A DNA stretch of 35,194 bases from CAYUNA01 sp047629355. GTDB taxonomy: Bacteria > Bacteroidota > Bacteroidia > Chitinophagales > Saprospiraceae. The notes below the pieces were generated by a model, which saw only the letters and a list, made by a program, of their open reading frames with translations, made no database searches and had not been told where the DNA came from. Location of the stretch: the NCBI GenBank assembly GCA_047629355.1, contig JBLHWU010000038.1, positions 1-35,194 on the forward strand, in the 5' to 3' direction. This document shows, in pieces, positions 1 to 7,881 of this stretch. How positions within the stretch are numbered: the stretch's first letter is position 1; every line of letters starts with the position of its first letter. The translations under genes were made by a program, and so were the position numbers.

Positions 1-2808
1 GAATTGATGCGCCGAATTTTGGAAGATTTAGACATCAATCATCCACTAAAACAAGGGCGAGCTGACATTTATTTTTATGAAAACCATTTGTATGACTTGT
101 TTCAAATGATGAAATCAGAGGCTTGGTCGGTGGAATATGTTTCAGAACAAATTGATGCTTTTTTAGAAGATTTACCCAATCGAAAAGAGTTCGTTTATCA
201 AGTTAATCGAGGTAAGAATCAGAAGGGCGATTTGAAAGAAGTGCAAGTAGATGATGCCATTCAAAAGATGGAAAAATTGCGGGCAGCAGCGGAATTATAC
301 CCCGTTTTTAATGCAGCAATGCGACAGGCGCGGCGATATGATTTTGCAGATATGATTTTGTGGGTATTGCGCGCTTTTGAAGAAAATGAAGCCTTGCTGC
401 GGACTTATCAGGAGAACTATTTGTACTTTTTGATTGATGAATATCAGGATACAAACGGTGCTCAAAATGAAATTATTCAGCACCTTATTAATTATTGGGA
501 AAACCCAAATATTTTTATCGTCGGCGATGATGACCAATCCATTTATGAATTTCAGGGCGCACGTTTAAAGAATTTGACGGACTTTTTTGATAGCTATCGG
601 GAGCATCTGAATTTGGTGGTTTTAAAAGAAAATTATCGTTCTGCACAGACAATTTTAGATGCGTCGCGACAATTGATTGATGAGAATCAGCGGCGGATTG
701 TTAACAATTTGCAGGAGTTGGGTATTGATAAAGTATTACAGGCAAAAAATCGGAATTTTGCTACTTTAAAACAGTTGCCAACAATTATTGAATATCCAAA
801 TCGGTTGCATGAAGATGTCGATATTGTAACGCAGATTGAGTCCTTACAAAAAGCAAAATTTCCATTACAAGAGATAGCAATTATTTATGCCAAACACAAG
901 CAAGTCCAAAATATCGTTGCTCTTTTAGAAAAGAAAAAAATACCCTACAACACTCGCCGAAAAGTCAACATCCTCGATTTGCGAATGATGCAAAATTTGC
1001 GAATGTTACTCGACTATTTTCAGGCGGAATATATGCTGCCGTATAGCGGTGAATCCTTTTTATTTAAAATACTGCACTTCGATTTTTTAAATATCATACC
1101 ACAAGATTTGGCGAAATTATCCTTGCATATCGCGGCGATTAATTTTACGGAAAAACCGAAGTGGCGCGACATTTTAGGCGATGCTGATTTTTTAAATAAT
1201 TTGAATTTAAAAAATGTAAAAGTCATCTTACAATTTTCAGAATTGTTGGAATTTTTACTTGCCAGTTTACAAAATATTGCCTTACCTGCTTTTATAGAAA
1301 AACTAATTAATCGAAGCGGTTTGTTACTGCAAATTTTGCGAAGTGAACATAAAGTTTGGGAATTACAAGTTCTCAATACTTTTGTCAATTTTGTCAAAAA
1401 AGAAACTGACCGAAACCCGCGTTTGCACCTCGGAAAATTGCTCGAAACGCTGAAAAACATGGATGCCAATCGATTGTCCATTGAAATTCAAAAAACCATC
1501 GTTGCGGAAGAAGGCGTGAACCTCGTGACGGCACACAGCGCGAAGGGTTTAGAGTTCCAAAAAGTATTCATCATCGACGCAGTACAAGACAGTTGGGAAC
1601 CTCGCAATCGAAAATCAAGCTACCAATTTTTACTTCCCGACACGCTGACCTTTTCGGGAGAAGAAGATGCTTTGGAGGCTCGACGACGGCTATTTTATGT
1701 AGCGATGACGCGAGCGAAAGAATCTTTGCAAATTTCTTATTCTGCTAAAAATAATGAGGGGAAAGATTTGCAGAAAGCGATTTTTTTAGAAGAAATTGCA
1801 GTTGATGAAGCGCATAAAAAACTCATTGATTTTGAGCAAAAAGAACTCGTTGCAAATGATTTGATTGAAGCCCAATCCATCCTACTTTTAGAAACTCAAC
1901 CGCATGTGGAAGCGCAAAATAAAGCGTTGATCAATGCACTGTTGGAAGGCTTTAGTTTGAGTGTTTCAAGTTTGAATAAATTCTTAAAATGCCCACTGTC
2001 TTTTTATTATGAAAATGTATTGAACGTACCGATTGTAGAAAGTGAAATGGCGAGTTATGGTACGGCGATGCACAATACTTTGCAGCGCGGTTTTGAAAAA
2101 ATGCTGGCTTCAGAAGAAAAGATATTTCCATCTAAAACAATGTTTTTGCAGTATTTTGAATATGAAATGCAGAAGAAGCACGGGAATTTTACCGCAAAAG
2201 ATTACCTCCGCCGTTTGGAGATGGGGCAGCAATATATTGGCGCGTATTATGACCTATTTCATGAAAATTGGCCAAAAAATACCAAGCTCGAACACCGCAT
2301 TACCGATGCCGAGATCAAGGGCGTACCGCTCAACGGAACGATTGACCGATTGGACTTACTTCCGAATCAAAAAGCGCATATTTTAGATTATAAAACGGGT
2401 AGTCATAGCAGCGGAAAAATTCGTTTGCCCAACGCATTAAGCAAGCGAAAAACAAAGTCTGAAAAACTGTCGTCCGAACAAGAGTTCGGTGGTATTTATT
2501 GGCGGCAATTAGTGTTTTATAAAATTTTATTAGCAAACAGCCGGTACTCCATCTTTGAAGCCAAAAGCGGTGAAATTGCTTATTTAAATCCTGATGGAAA
2601 AGGTGAATTTCCAAGAAAGAAAATAACGTATGGTGCAGAAGATATGGCATTCGTCGAAGAATTGATTGTGGAGACTTATCGAAAGATTAAAGCCCATGAA
2701 TTTTATGAAGGCTGTGGTGAGAAGACTTGTCGGTGGTGTAATTTTGTTAAAGGAAATCTAGTGATTGATTCGTTTTCGGATAAGGAATTGGAGGAATTGG
2801 ATGATTGA
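1..2808 (+). CDS. UvrD-type helicase fused to Fe-S PD-(D/E)XK nuclease (5' end missing)
   Basis: This is an SF1 DNA helicase-nuclease, probably acting in double-strand-break end resection or repair. The reading frame is open from base 1, so the N-terminus with the Walker A motif lies outside the window. Visible in order: motif II DEYQDT (436-453), motif III VGDDDQSIYEFQGA (about 523-564), motif IV ENYRSA, motif V TAHSAKGLEF (about 1528-1557), and motif VI RRRLFYVAMTRAKE (about 1684-1725). The C-terminal third is a RecB/AddB-like nuclease: GTAMHN (about 2059), then GTIDRLD and ILDYKTG (2336-2400), giving the D...DxK catalytic set. One Cys in KCPLS (1990) and three in CGEKTCRWC (2713, 2728, 2737) match the four-Cys iron-sulfur arrangement of AddB/AdnA-type nucleases. 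Motor and nuclease on one chain resemble AdnA/AdnB more than the usual separate AddA and AddB. It ends in TGA. The function is inferred from motifs; helicase and nuclease assignments are firm. Confidence 0.9.
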   Translation, partial: ELMRRILEDLDINHPLKQGRADIYFYENHLYDLFQMMKSEAWSVEYVSEQIDAFLEDLPNRKEFVYQVNRGKNQKGDLKEVQVDDAIQKMEKLRAAAELYPVFNAAMRQARRYDFADMILWVLRAFEENEALLRTYQENYLYFLIDEYQDTNGAQNEIIQHLINYWENPNIFIVGDDDQSIYEFQGARLKNLTDFFDSYREHLNLVVLKENYRSAQTILDASRQLIDENQRRIVNNLQELGIDKVLQAKNRNFATLKQLPTIIEYPNRLHEDVDIVTQIESLQKAKFPLQEIAIIYAKHKQVQNIVALLEKKKIPYNTRRKVNILDLRMMQNLRMLLDYFQAEYMLPYSGESFLFKILHFDFLNIIPQDLAKLSLHIAAINFTEKPKWRDILGDADFLNNLNLKNVKVILQFSELLEFLLASLQNIALPAFIEKLINRSGLLLQILRSEHKVWELQVLNTFVNFVKKETDRNPRLHLGKLLETLKNMDANRLSIEIQKTIVAEEGVNLVTAHSAKGLEFQKVFIIDAVQDSWEPRNRKSSYQFLLPDTLTFSGEEDALEARRRLFYVAMTRAKESLQISYSAKNNEGKDLQKAIFLEEIAVDEAHKKLIDFEQKELVANDLIEAQSILLLETQPHVEAQNKALINALLEGFSLSVSSLNKFLKCPLSFYYENVLNVPIVESEMASYGTAMHNTLQRGFEKMLASEEKIFPSKTMFLQYFEYEMQKKHGNFTAKDYLRRLEMGQQYIGAYYDLFHENWPKNTKLEHRITDAEIKGVPLNGTIDRLDLLPNQKAHILDYKTGSHSSGKIRLPNALSKRKTKSEKLSSEQEFGGIYWRQLVFYKILLANSRYSIFEAKSGEIAYLNPDGKGEFPRKKITYGAEDMAFVEELIVETYRKIKAHEFYEGCGEKTCRWCNFVKGNLVIDSFSDKELEELDD

Positions 2809-2892
2809 TTTTGGGATAAAAAATACCAAAGATTTTTTCTGCAAAAAAAGATGCAACTTTGTACTTTAAAATCAAATAATTTTGATTTTTTG

Positions 2893-2936
2893 GGGTTGGA
2901 AACCCGAAGGGCGACTGCTCGGATTGAAAATCCGAG
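2893..2936. repeat. Small intergenic hairpins before the cyclase
   Basis: Two short inverted repeats lie in the 185-bp gap: GGGTT/AACCC (about 2893-2905) and a perfect 8-bp stem CTCGGATT/AATCCGAG with a 3-nt loop (2918-2936). No U-tract follows directly, so they are not clear terminators. They resemble the short hairpin-forming intergenic sequences seen elsewhere in the window. Confidence 0.4.
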
Positions 2937-2993
2937 TTACTTGAAGGGTTACCTCAATTTTTAGAAGACTACAATGCAAACTACACAAAATCG

Positions 2994-4089
2994 ATGAATT
3001 TTTTAAAATCTGCCAAGTTCAAATACAACGTAGGACGCATCCTACGCATCGCCCTATTTTGGTCGCTGGGTGGCGCAGTTGATGCTTTGCTGCTGTATAT
3101 GATTCGAGATAGTTTTTACTTTGTTGCTACGGATAGGTATATCTTTTTGCACCATTTTCTCGCCAATGTTTGTAGTTATTTTTTAGTGGGATTAATTTCT
3201 GGATATTTGATGGTTTACTGGTTGCGTGACCGTCTAAGGCAGTTATCATTTGTGGCTAACTTGTTGATTCAAGTAGTCGTCATGGCTACGGTAGTAATGT
3301 TTTTATCAATTATTATGTACACGATTTTCTTCTCAGTTGTGGACGAATTACCGATGACGCATCCTAATGTTTTGAAGTCGGCTTCGGAGCTATTTCTAAG
3401 TTCATTTAATACTCGGAATACCATTTTTGCTTTCTTTTTGGCAATCGCTTCCGTTATCTTTTTGAATGTCAATGACAAATACGGCCCAGGTATTTTGAGC
3501 GCATATTTTTCAGGGAAATACCATAATCCAAAGCAAGAAGAACGAATTTTTATGTTTGTCGATATGAAGGCTTCAACGACGATTGCGGAGCAGATTGGCA
3601 ATATCAAATTTCATAATTTACTCAATGACTTTTTTAGAGATTTGACCGACCCTATTTTGTATACAGAAGGGGAAGTTTATCAATATGTTGGCGATGAAAT
3701 CATTGTTTCCTGAACGATGAAACATGGTTTGCACGACTTCAATTGTGTGCGCTGCTTTTATGCCATGCAAGAAGCGATTTCGGCACATTTTTTTTTATCA
3801 AGAAAAATACGGACTTGTTCCTAAGTTCAAAGCAGGCTTACATTGTGGGCAAGTGACAACGGGGGAGATTGGCGTTATCAAGCGCGATATTGCGTATTCC
3901 GGGGATGTGCTGAATACGACGGCGCGAATTCAATCGAAGTGCAATGACTTTGGCGTAGAGATTTTATTGTCTAAATATTTACTAGATATGCTCAACATTC
4001 CACCGCATAGCTTGGCGCAGAAAAAAATCGGAGCTATTGATTTGAGAGGAAGAGTGAAGAAAGTTATTCTTTACACTTTGGAAGAATGA
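2994..4089 (+). pseudogene. Membrane-bound class III adenylate/guanylate cyclase, disrupted
   Basis: An intact version would make cAMP or cGMP from ATP or GTP at the inner membrane. The N-terminal part (about 165 residues) has about four hydrophobic segments (roughly residues 20-38, 55-77, 88-113 and 143-158). The cyclase domain follows: first metal-binding Asp in FVDMKAST (residue 190), second in VGDEIIVS (residue 234), and after the lesions LHCGQVTTGEIG and NTTARIQSK, which carries the transition-state Asn and Arg. Two lesions break it. A TGA at 3711-3713 stands where the family usually has Trp (GDEIIVSW), and the same frame continues with a plausible TMKHGLHDFNCVRCFYAMQEA. Then a run of nine T (3788-3796) has one base too many, and the frame resumes as YQEKYGLVPKF. 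The remaining C-terminal frame runs to the TGA at 4087. The T-run could be a sequencing error; the TGA is harder to explain that way. TGA ends the helicase gene upstream, so it is a real stop here. Confidence 0.8.
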
Positions 4090-4121
4090 AGAATTGACTG
4101 ATGTGCAATTCTTCATTCTTC
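4081..4121. terminator. Bidirectional hairpin between convergent genes
   Basis: A perfect 16-bp stem (4081-4096 with 4106-4121) with a 9-nt loop is followed by ATTTTTATC on the + strand. The left arm contains the stop codon of the cyclase frame. It lies between the cyclase (+) and the lipoprotein (-), as expected for a shared terminator. The arms are built of repeated GAAGAAT/ATTCTTC words. Confidence 0.6.
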
Positions 4122-4138
4122 ATTTTTATCTTCATTGC

Positions 4139-4678
4139 CTAATCGATTTTCCGTCCACCTGCTGTCCGCGAACTCACCGACACTTTTCTAACTTTTTTCA
4201 AATCGACTAATAAATTCGAAATTGCATCATCCGCACTTACCCGCCAAGTTTTATCGTCGTATTTGACTTTTCCTCGTCGATTTTTCCATTTGGAAGCCAA
4301 TAAAACATATTTATTACCTGCTTTAGGATTTGGTCCAAACATTAAAAAACGAGCATCGCTGTCTTCAAAACTAATAGCAAAACGCTTTTCTTTCGGACTA
4401 AAAACAAAGACACCTGGAGTCATTTTTGGAATGACAACTTCTTCGATTTCTTGTCCGTTTTCGATTTTAATTTTTCCATTAATAATTTCAGAAGAGCCGC
4501 CGGAAAGACTTCTTTTCAACTTAATATCTTCGGATAGATAGAATTGAATTTGCTTCAATTCTGCTTTTGTCCAACCACTTTCTTCGTATAGTCGTTGGGT
4601 AAAAGGTGTCAGACGCGGGCTACACGAAGCCAGAAAAAGTCCGATTAATAACAGGGACAAACTACTTTTTAATTTCAT
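4139..4678 (-). CDS. Putative lipoprotein of unknown function
   Basis: This 179-residue protein starts with a lipoprotein signal peptide: MKLKSS, a hydrophobic core, then the lipobox LASC with the lipidated Cys at residue 19. The mature part has alternating short hydrophobic and charged stretches that suggest a beta-rich fold. A middle segment (SGGSSEIINGKIKIENGQEIEEVVIPK) reads like two facing strands, and the C-terminus is basic (KKVRKVSVSSRTAGGRK). I do not recognise a named domain. The protein is expected in the periplasm or anchored to the outer membrane. No Shine-Dalgarno sequence precedes the ATG, as for most genes here. The gene converges on the broken cyclase and shares its terminator-like hairpin. 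Its upstream side is a long non-coding stretch that holds a palindromic mobile element. Confidence 0.75.
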   Translation of the reverse strand: MKLKSSLSLLLIGLFLASCSPRLTPFTQRLYEESGWTKAELKQIQFYLSEDIKLKRSLSGGSSEIINGKIKIENGQEIEEVVIPKMTPGVFVFSPKEKRFAISFEDSDARFLMFGPNPKAGNKYVLLASKWKNRRGKVKYDDKTWRVSADDAISNLLVDLKKVRKVSVSSRTAGGRKID

Positions 4679-5138
4679 GTTTAGTATTTTTCAAGATGAT
4701 TGGAAAAATGGTATACAATTGACGGCGCAAGGCGCACGGTAGGGCATACCGAAGGTTTAAGTTCACAATCAGGAATATTTATTTTATCATTTCTAAATGC
4801 AAAAAAAGTCAATTAATGCATTTTTTTGCCACAAGAACCGTTTTTTCATGATTCTATATTGTGTAAAGGAATACTTTTTTGAATTAATTAACAGCGTCTA
4901 AATAGTTTTTTCAATGCTGCGTAAAATTTACACACTTTTTTACCAAAAAGTCAATATCATTAATACTTTTTAACATTAAAACTGCTTTATTTAACGTCAC
5001 ATTTTCTTTATTTATAAGACATTTTGTAACATTTAACCGCTTATATTTACTTTAATAAAAGTATTCAATTGATGCTCAAAATGTTTTTACTCCCCTAGTT
5101 TTTACTCAAAATACTTTAACAAAGTTCGTTTTCTATAT
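4679..5138. other. Non-coding stretch upstream of the lipoprotein and palindromic element
   Basis: This AT-rich intergenic DNA has no convincing ORF on either strand. A short GC-richer patch at about 4720-4760 is unlike its surroundings, but I could not assign it. The stretch presumably holds the promoter of the minus-strand lipoprotein; no clear TAnnTTTG word was found for it. Confidence 0.4.
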
Positions 5139-5301
5139 TAAGTAAGTGCCCCTAAATAATCGACACTTTTCGACAGTACTATTTTCCGTTTAAAAACCTT
5201 AAAAACGCCTTCAATAGAAGGACTATTAAAGGATTTTTTAAATTTTTTAAACAAAAAATATCCTCTGTCAAAAGTATCGATTATTTAAAGTCACCTACTT
5301 A
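5139..5301. mobile_element. MITE-like 159-bp palindromic element flanked by TA (element 1)
   Basis: Positions 5140-5217 and 5223-5300 are imperfect reverse complements over 78 columns (roughly 78% identical), with a loop of only 5 nt (5218-5222). The element itself would be 5141-5299, starting AGTAAGTG and ending CACCTACT, flanked by TA at 5139-5140 and 5300-5301. TA duplications are typical of IS630/Tc1-mariner-type transposition. There is no transposase inside, so this would be a non-autonomous element. A second member of the family lies at 34661-34824. The whole unit could fold into one long hairpin if transcribed. Confidence 0.7.
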
Positions 5302-5324
5302 GACTCCGTAACTATTACAAAGTT

Positions 5325-5332
5325 TATTTTTG
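5325..5332 (+). promoter_or_regulatory. Possible -7 promoter element (TATTTTTG) for the secreted protein gene
   Basis: TATTTTTG fits the Bacteroidota -7 consensus TAnnTTTG. No TTTG-like -33 element is found at the usual spacing, and the start codon is about 140 bp away, so this is weak. Confidence 0.25.
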
Positions 5333-5470
5333 TAAAAACAATTTCGTTCTGCTTATTGGAGGCATTGGCGCAACATTTTCTATCAAATGGAATGTAATCA
5401 CCTCTGTATTACCTTCCAGTCAATTTTTCCCTTTTATTCTAGAAAATCATTCAAAGAAATCTACAAGAAT

Positions 5471-6163
5471 ATGAAAAATTCAAAGAACCGTTTATTTGCA
5501 GCTGCTTTTTTTTTAACGTTTGCTTTTGGAAATCAAGCAGAGGCAGCTTGCACCTACGAACAATTAGTGGAAGGTGAAAATTTACAAATTGGTACCATGT
5601 TGACCTGGGCGACCAATTCTGAAGAAAACAATGCCATGTTTGTGATTGAAAAATCAGAAGATGGTGTCGATTTTATGAATATTGGTTCTGTTGAAGGTGG
5701 TGGCGACTCGGAAGAGATGAAGGAATATAATTTTCTGGATGTCATGTCGAGTGCTGAAATGACGTTTTACCGATTGAAGCAAGTGGACTTTGACGGTTCG
5801 TTTAGCTATTCAGAGATTACGACGATTAGACAGCAGTTTAAAAATAACTTCATGGTGGCTCGCATGACAAATGTGGCGACTAAAGATATCTTTGAAGTAA
5901 CAATTGATGCATTCAAACAAGGGGAGTTGACTTATGAGTTGGCAAACTGGAAAAAAGAAAGCATCTTTAAAGATAAAATGCTTGTTGTCAATGGATTAAA
6001 TGATATAGCATTAGATTTAATTGACCAAAAAGAAGGCATTTATAAATTGAATCTGTCAATGGATGGCGAGGAAGAAACCTTGGTTATCAAGAAAGTGGCA
6101 GATGAAATTAAAAGCAAAGCAAACGTAGCCTCTAAGGCAAAATTAGATAAAGGCAAAAACTAA
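5471..6163 (+). CDS. Secreted beta-sandwich protein with degenerate T9SS-type C-terminal region
   Basis: The start at 5471 was chosen because it begins a clear signal peptide (MKNSKNRLFAAAFFLTFAFG..AEA, cleavage near residue 26). The frame is open further upstream to 5387, but that leaves an implausible N-terminal extension. After the signal come about 100 residues of the Ig/FN3-like type common in Bacteroidota exported proteins: LTWATNSEENN, FVIEKSEDGVDF, then TFYRLKQVDFDGSFSYSEI. The next 80 residues resemble a T9SS sorting domain, with GLNDIALDL, EGIYKLNLS and a closing ETLVIKKV. They lack the usual PNP motif and are followed by about 22 mostly Lys/Ala residues (KSKANVASKAKLDKGKN). The length is 230 residues. 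It is probably exported through Sec; whether SprA-dependent secretion still applies is doubtful. The exact function is unknown. Confidence 0.75.
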   Translation: MKNSKNRLFAAAFFLTFAFGNQAEAACTYEQLVEGENLQIGTMLTWATNSEENNAMFVIEKSEDGVDFMNIGSVEGGGDSEEMKEYNFLDVMSSAEMTFYRLKQVDFDGSFSYSEITTIRQQFKNNFMVARMTNVATKDIFEVTIDAFKQGELTYELANWKKESIFKDKMLVVNGLNDIALDLIDQKEGIYKLNLSMDGEEETLVIKKVADEIKSKANVASKAKLDKGKN

Positions 6164-6204
6164 AACATAAGGTGTTTTGAACACTTTTCTGATGTGTCTT
6201 ATAG

Positions 6205-6240
6205 AAAGCTTCCTGATTAATTTCAGGAAGCTTTTTTTAT
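6205..6240 (+). terminator. Rho-independent terminator
   Basis: A perfect 12-bp stem (6205-6216 with 6223-6234), loop TTAATT, runs into a T-rich tail. It lies about 40 bp after the secreted protein gene and is the clearest + strand terminator in the window. Confidence 0.85.
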
Positions 6241-6317
6241 ATAAATTACTGAACTGTTCTATTGTTATCGCAAGCTTGTTGATTTTGAACAATAAAACAA
6301 TTCAGCAATAAAAAAAT

Positions 6318-6884
6318 TTACTTCTTCTTTTTTTTCTTCTTTTTCGATTTTTTCAATTGGTAAATCGACGGTAAATTTCGACCTAAACCATCGTAATCCA
6401 TGCCGTAGCCAACCACGAATTTTTCAGGAATTTCAAAACCTAAATATTCAATATTGAATGGGTATTTGACTGATTTTGGTTTTAATAACAAGACAGCAAG
6501 GCTTATAGAAGCAGGCTTCATTTTTTCCAACTCTGGTAAAAATTGATGTAAAGTCTGTCCCGAATCAATGATGTCTTCTACTAAAATGACGTGACGGTCT
6601 TTCAAATCCACCTCCAAACCGATGTGCTTTTTGATTTTACCTTTAGATTTCAAACCATCGTAAGAAGCCAGTTTTACAAAAGACACCTCACAATCGCCCT
6701 CAAAGGCGCGCACCAAATCAGCAGCGAATAAGAATGACCCATTTAAAATACTCAAAAATAACGGTTGCTTGTCTTGATACGCATCGCTAATTTTCAAGCC
6801 TAATACTTGCACTCTTTCTTGAATTCTATCTTCCGAAAGGTAAGATTTGAAGGTGCGGTCATGCAATTTTATTTTATCTGCCAT
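6318..6884 (-). CDS. hpt: Hypoxanthine phosphoribosyltransferase
   Basis: This enzyme transfers ribose 5-phosphate from PRPP to hypoxanthine (and usually guanine) in cytoplasmic purine salvage. The type I phosphoribosyltransferase signature VILVEDIIDSGQTL is at residues 99-112, with the acidic pair Glu103-Asp104 and the catalytic-position Asp107. The early LNGS motif (residues 48-51) and the C-terminal VGYGMDYDGLGRNLP, which forms the purine pocket in this family, are also present. At 188 residues it is slightly longer than usual because of a terminal tail of almost pure lysine (KKSKKKKKKKK), coded by a purine run. No Shine-Dalgarno sequence is visible before the ATG. The gene is isolated: it converges on the secreted protein gene and is divergent from lptC. 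Confidence 0.93.
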   Translation of the reverse strand: MADKIKLHDRTFKSYLSEDRIQERVQVLGLKISDAYQDKQPLFLSILNGSFLFAADLVRAFEGDCEVSFVKLASYDGLKSKGKIKKHIGLEVDLKDRHVILVEDIIDSGQTLHQFLPELEKMKPASISLAVLLLKPKSVKYPFNIEYLGFEIPEKFVVGYGMDYDGLGRNLPSIYQLKKSKKKKKKKK

Positions 6885-6901
6885 AGTGGTTATATATTTT
6901 T

Positions 6902-6984
6902 AGAGGTCAGCAATCAGACCATGTTCATTGTCAGCAATCAGAACTCAAAAAATGCTTGTGGCTATCTGACTTCGGACAGCAAAG
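6902..6984. repeat. Dispersed intergenic repeat, copy 1
   Basis: AGAGGTCAGCAATCAGA at 6902 and GCTATCTGACTTCGGACAGC at 6961 match, in the same order, segments of 7882-7936. Within this copy GTCAGCAATCAGA occurs twice (about 6906 and 6930). Confidence 0.5.
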
Positions 6985-7243
6985 CTTTCTAAGCTCTGAC
7001 TTCTTTCCTTGCAAAAGAACAAGAAATTATTTGAATGGTTATACAAAGGAGGAGGAAATATTTGATTTGAAACTTATTTCTGAATTTCATTTAAAATACA
7101 CTCGTTACCTTCAATGTCTTCGCTAAATAATGAATACTAAAAAATAGAGTTATGTATTTATTTAGTAATCAAATAAATACAAACCTATCTTATTGGAAAT
7201 TCATCCTTCACCATTTATAATTCATCATTTGACGAAGACATTG

Positions 7244-7251
7244 TACCTTTG
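7244..7251 (+). promoter_or_regulatory. Candidate -7 promoter element (TACCTTTG) for lptC
   Basis: TACCTTTG matches TAnnTTTG and lies about 90 bp before the lptC start. The nearest upstream TTTG (7228) is too close (12 bp) for the usual 17-23 bp spacing, so the -33 element is unconvincing. Confidence 0.35.
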
Positions 7252-7340
7252 TTCATGATTTAGAGATTTATCAAATAATAAAAAACTAATACGAAAACAA
7301 CTACCTTCAAAAAGACGTTTTGAAAAAAAGAAAAAAATAA

Positions 7341-7877
7341 ATGCTTAAATATTTATCAATCTTAATCATCGGTTCACTTTTTATCGCTTGTGAAAACGAC
7401 ATTGCGGAAGTACAAAAGTATATTTCGAAAGATTTGACTGCTGTTGAAACAGCGAAAGAAATCGAAATGTTGTACAGTGATTCGGCGATGGTAAAAGTGC
7501 GGGTAACAAGCCCGACTTTGATTCGGCATTTAGACAACAGTAATCCGCGCCAAGAATTTCCAGATGGAATTTCGATGGAATTTTTAAACGCAAGTCACCG
7601 TACGACAAGCCGCATGACAGCAAAATATGCCTTGCGATTCGAAAAAGAAGGTAAAGTCGTGATGCGCGATAGTGTCGTTTGGTTGAGTGAGAAAAATGAA
7701 CAATTGGAAACGGAAGAATTGATTTGGGAAGAAACGAAGGATAAAGTTTATACCAAAAAATTTGTCGTGATTCGGAAGGCGGAAGAAATCATTTATGGGC
7801 ACGGTTTTGAGTCCAATAAAGATTTTACGGAATGGCGAATTAATGCAATTCAGGGACGGAAAAAAATCAACAATTAG
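7341..7877 (+). CDS. lptC: LPS export ABC transporter periplasmic protein LptC
   Basis: LptC is the membrane-anchored periplasmic component of the Lpt bridge. It takes lipopolysaccharide from LptBFG and passes it to LptA. The 178-residue protein begins with a lipoprotein signal (MLKYLSILIIGSLFIAC, lipid Cys at 17), as in Bacteroidota LptC, in place of the transmembrane anchor of E. coli. The mature part fits the beta-jellyroll LptC family: MLYSDSAMVKVRVTSPTL, FPDGISMEF, then repeated strands MTAKYALRFEKEGKVVMRDSVVW and LETEELIWEETKDKVYTKKFVVIRKAEEIIYGHGFESN. An A-rich leader, not a Shine-Dalgarno site, precedes the start. It is followed after 88 bp by the CNNM/CBS gene on the same strand, an order commonly seen in Bacteroidota, so the two may be co-transcribed. 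The name rests on family recognition. Confidence 0.8.
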   Translation: MLKYLSILIIGSLFIACENDIAEVQKYISKDLTAVETAKEIEMLYSDSAMVKVRVTSPTLIRHLDNSNPRQEFPDGISMEFLNASHRTTSRMTAKYALRFEKEGKVVMRDSVVWLSEKNEQLETEELIWEETKDKVYTKKFVVIRKAEEIIYGHGFESNKDFTEWRINAIQGRKKINN

Positions 7878-7881
7878 CAAC

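Larger units (their letters stand above)
6885..7340. other. Intergenic region between divergent hpt and lptC
   Basis: No gene is seen in these 456 bp. The region contains a dispersed repeat copy (6902-6984), a run of TTCATC/TTCACC words (about 7199-7228) similar to the hairpin words at 31080-31160, and a candidate promoter for lptC at 7244-7251. A possible hpt promoter was not identified. Confidence 0.5.

Noticed and set aside
2880..2960. tRNA-like folding before the cyclase
   Set aside because: Only short local stems are present; there is no acceptor stem, anticodon arm or TTC loop arrangement.
3711..3713. TGA decoded as Trp (alternative genetic code or recoding)
   Set aside because: TGA is used as the natural stop of the helicase gene (2806-2808) and Trp is coded by TGG throughout; a nearby frameshift also argues for gene decay.
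3724..4089. Separate 121-aa gene starting at 3724
   Set aside because: Its first 25 codons are an out-of-frame reading of cyclase sequence; it is the tail of the broken cyclase, not an independent gene.
5387..5470. Upstream start of the secreted protein at 5387
   Set aside because: It would put 28 mostly polar and aromatic residues before a normal signal peptide; the ATG at 5471 is a better fit.
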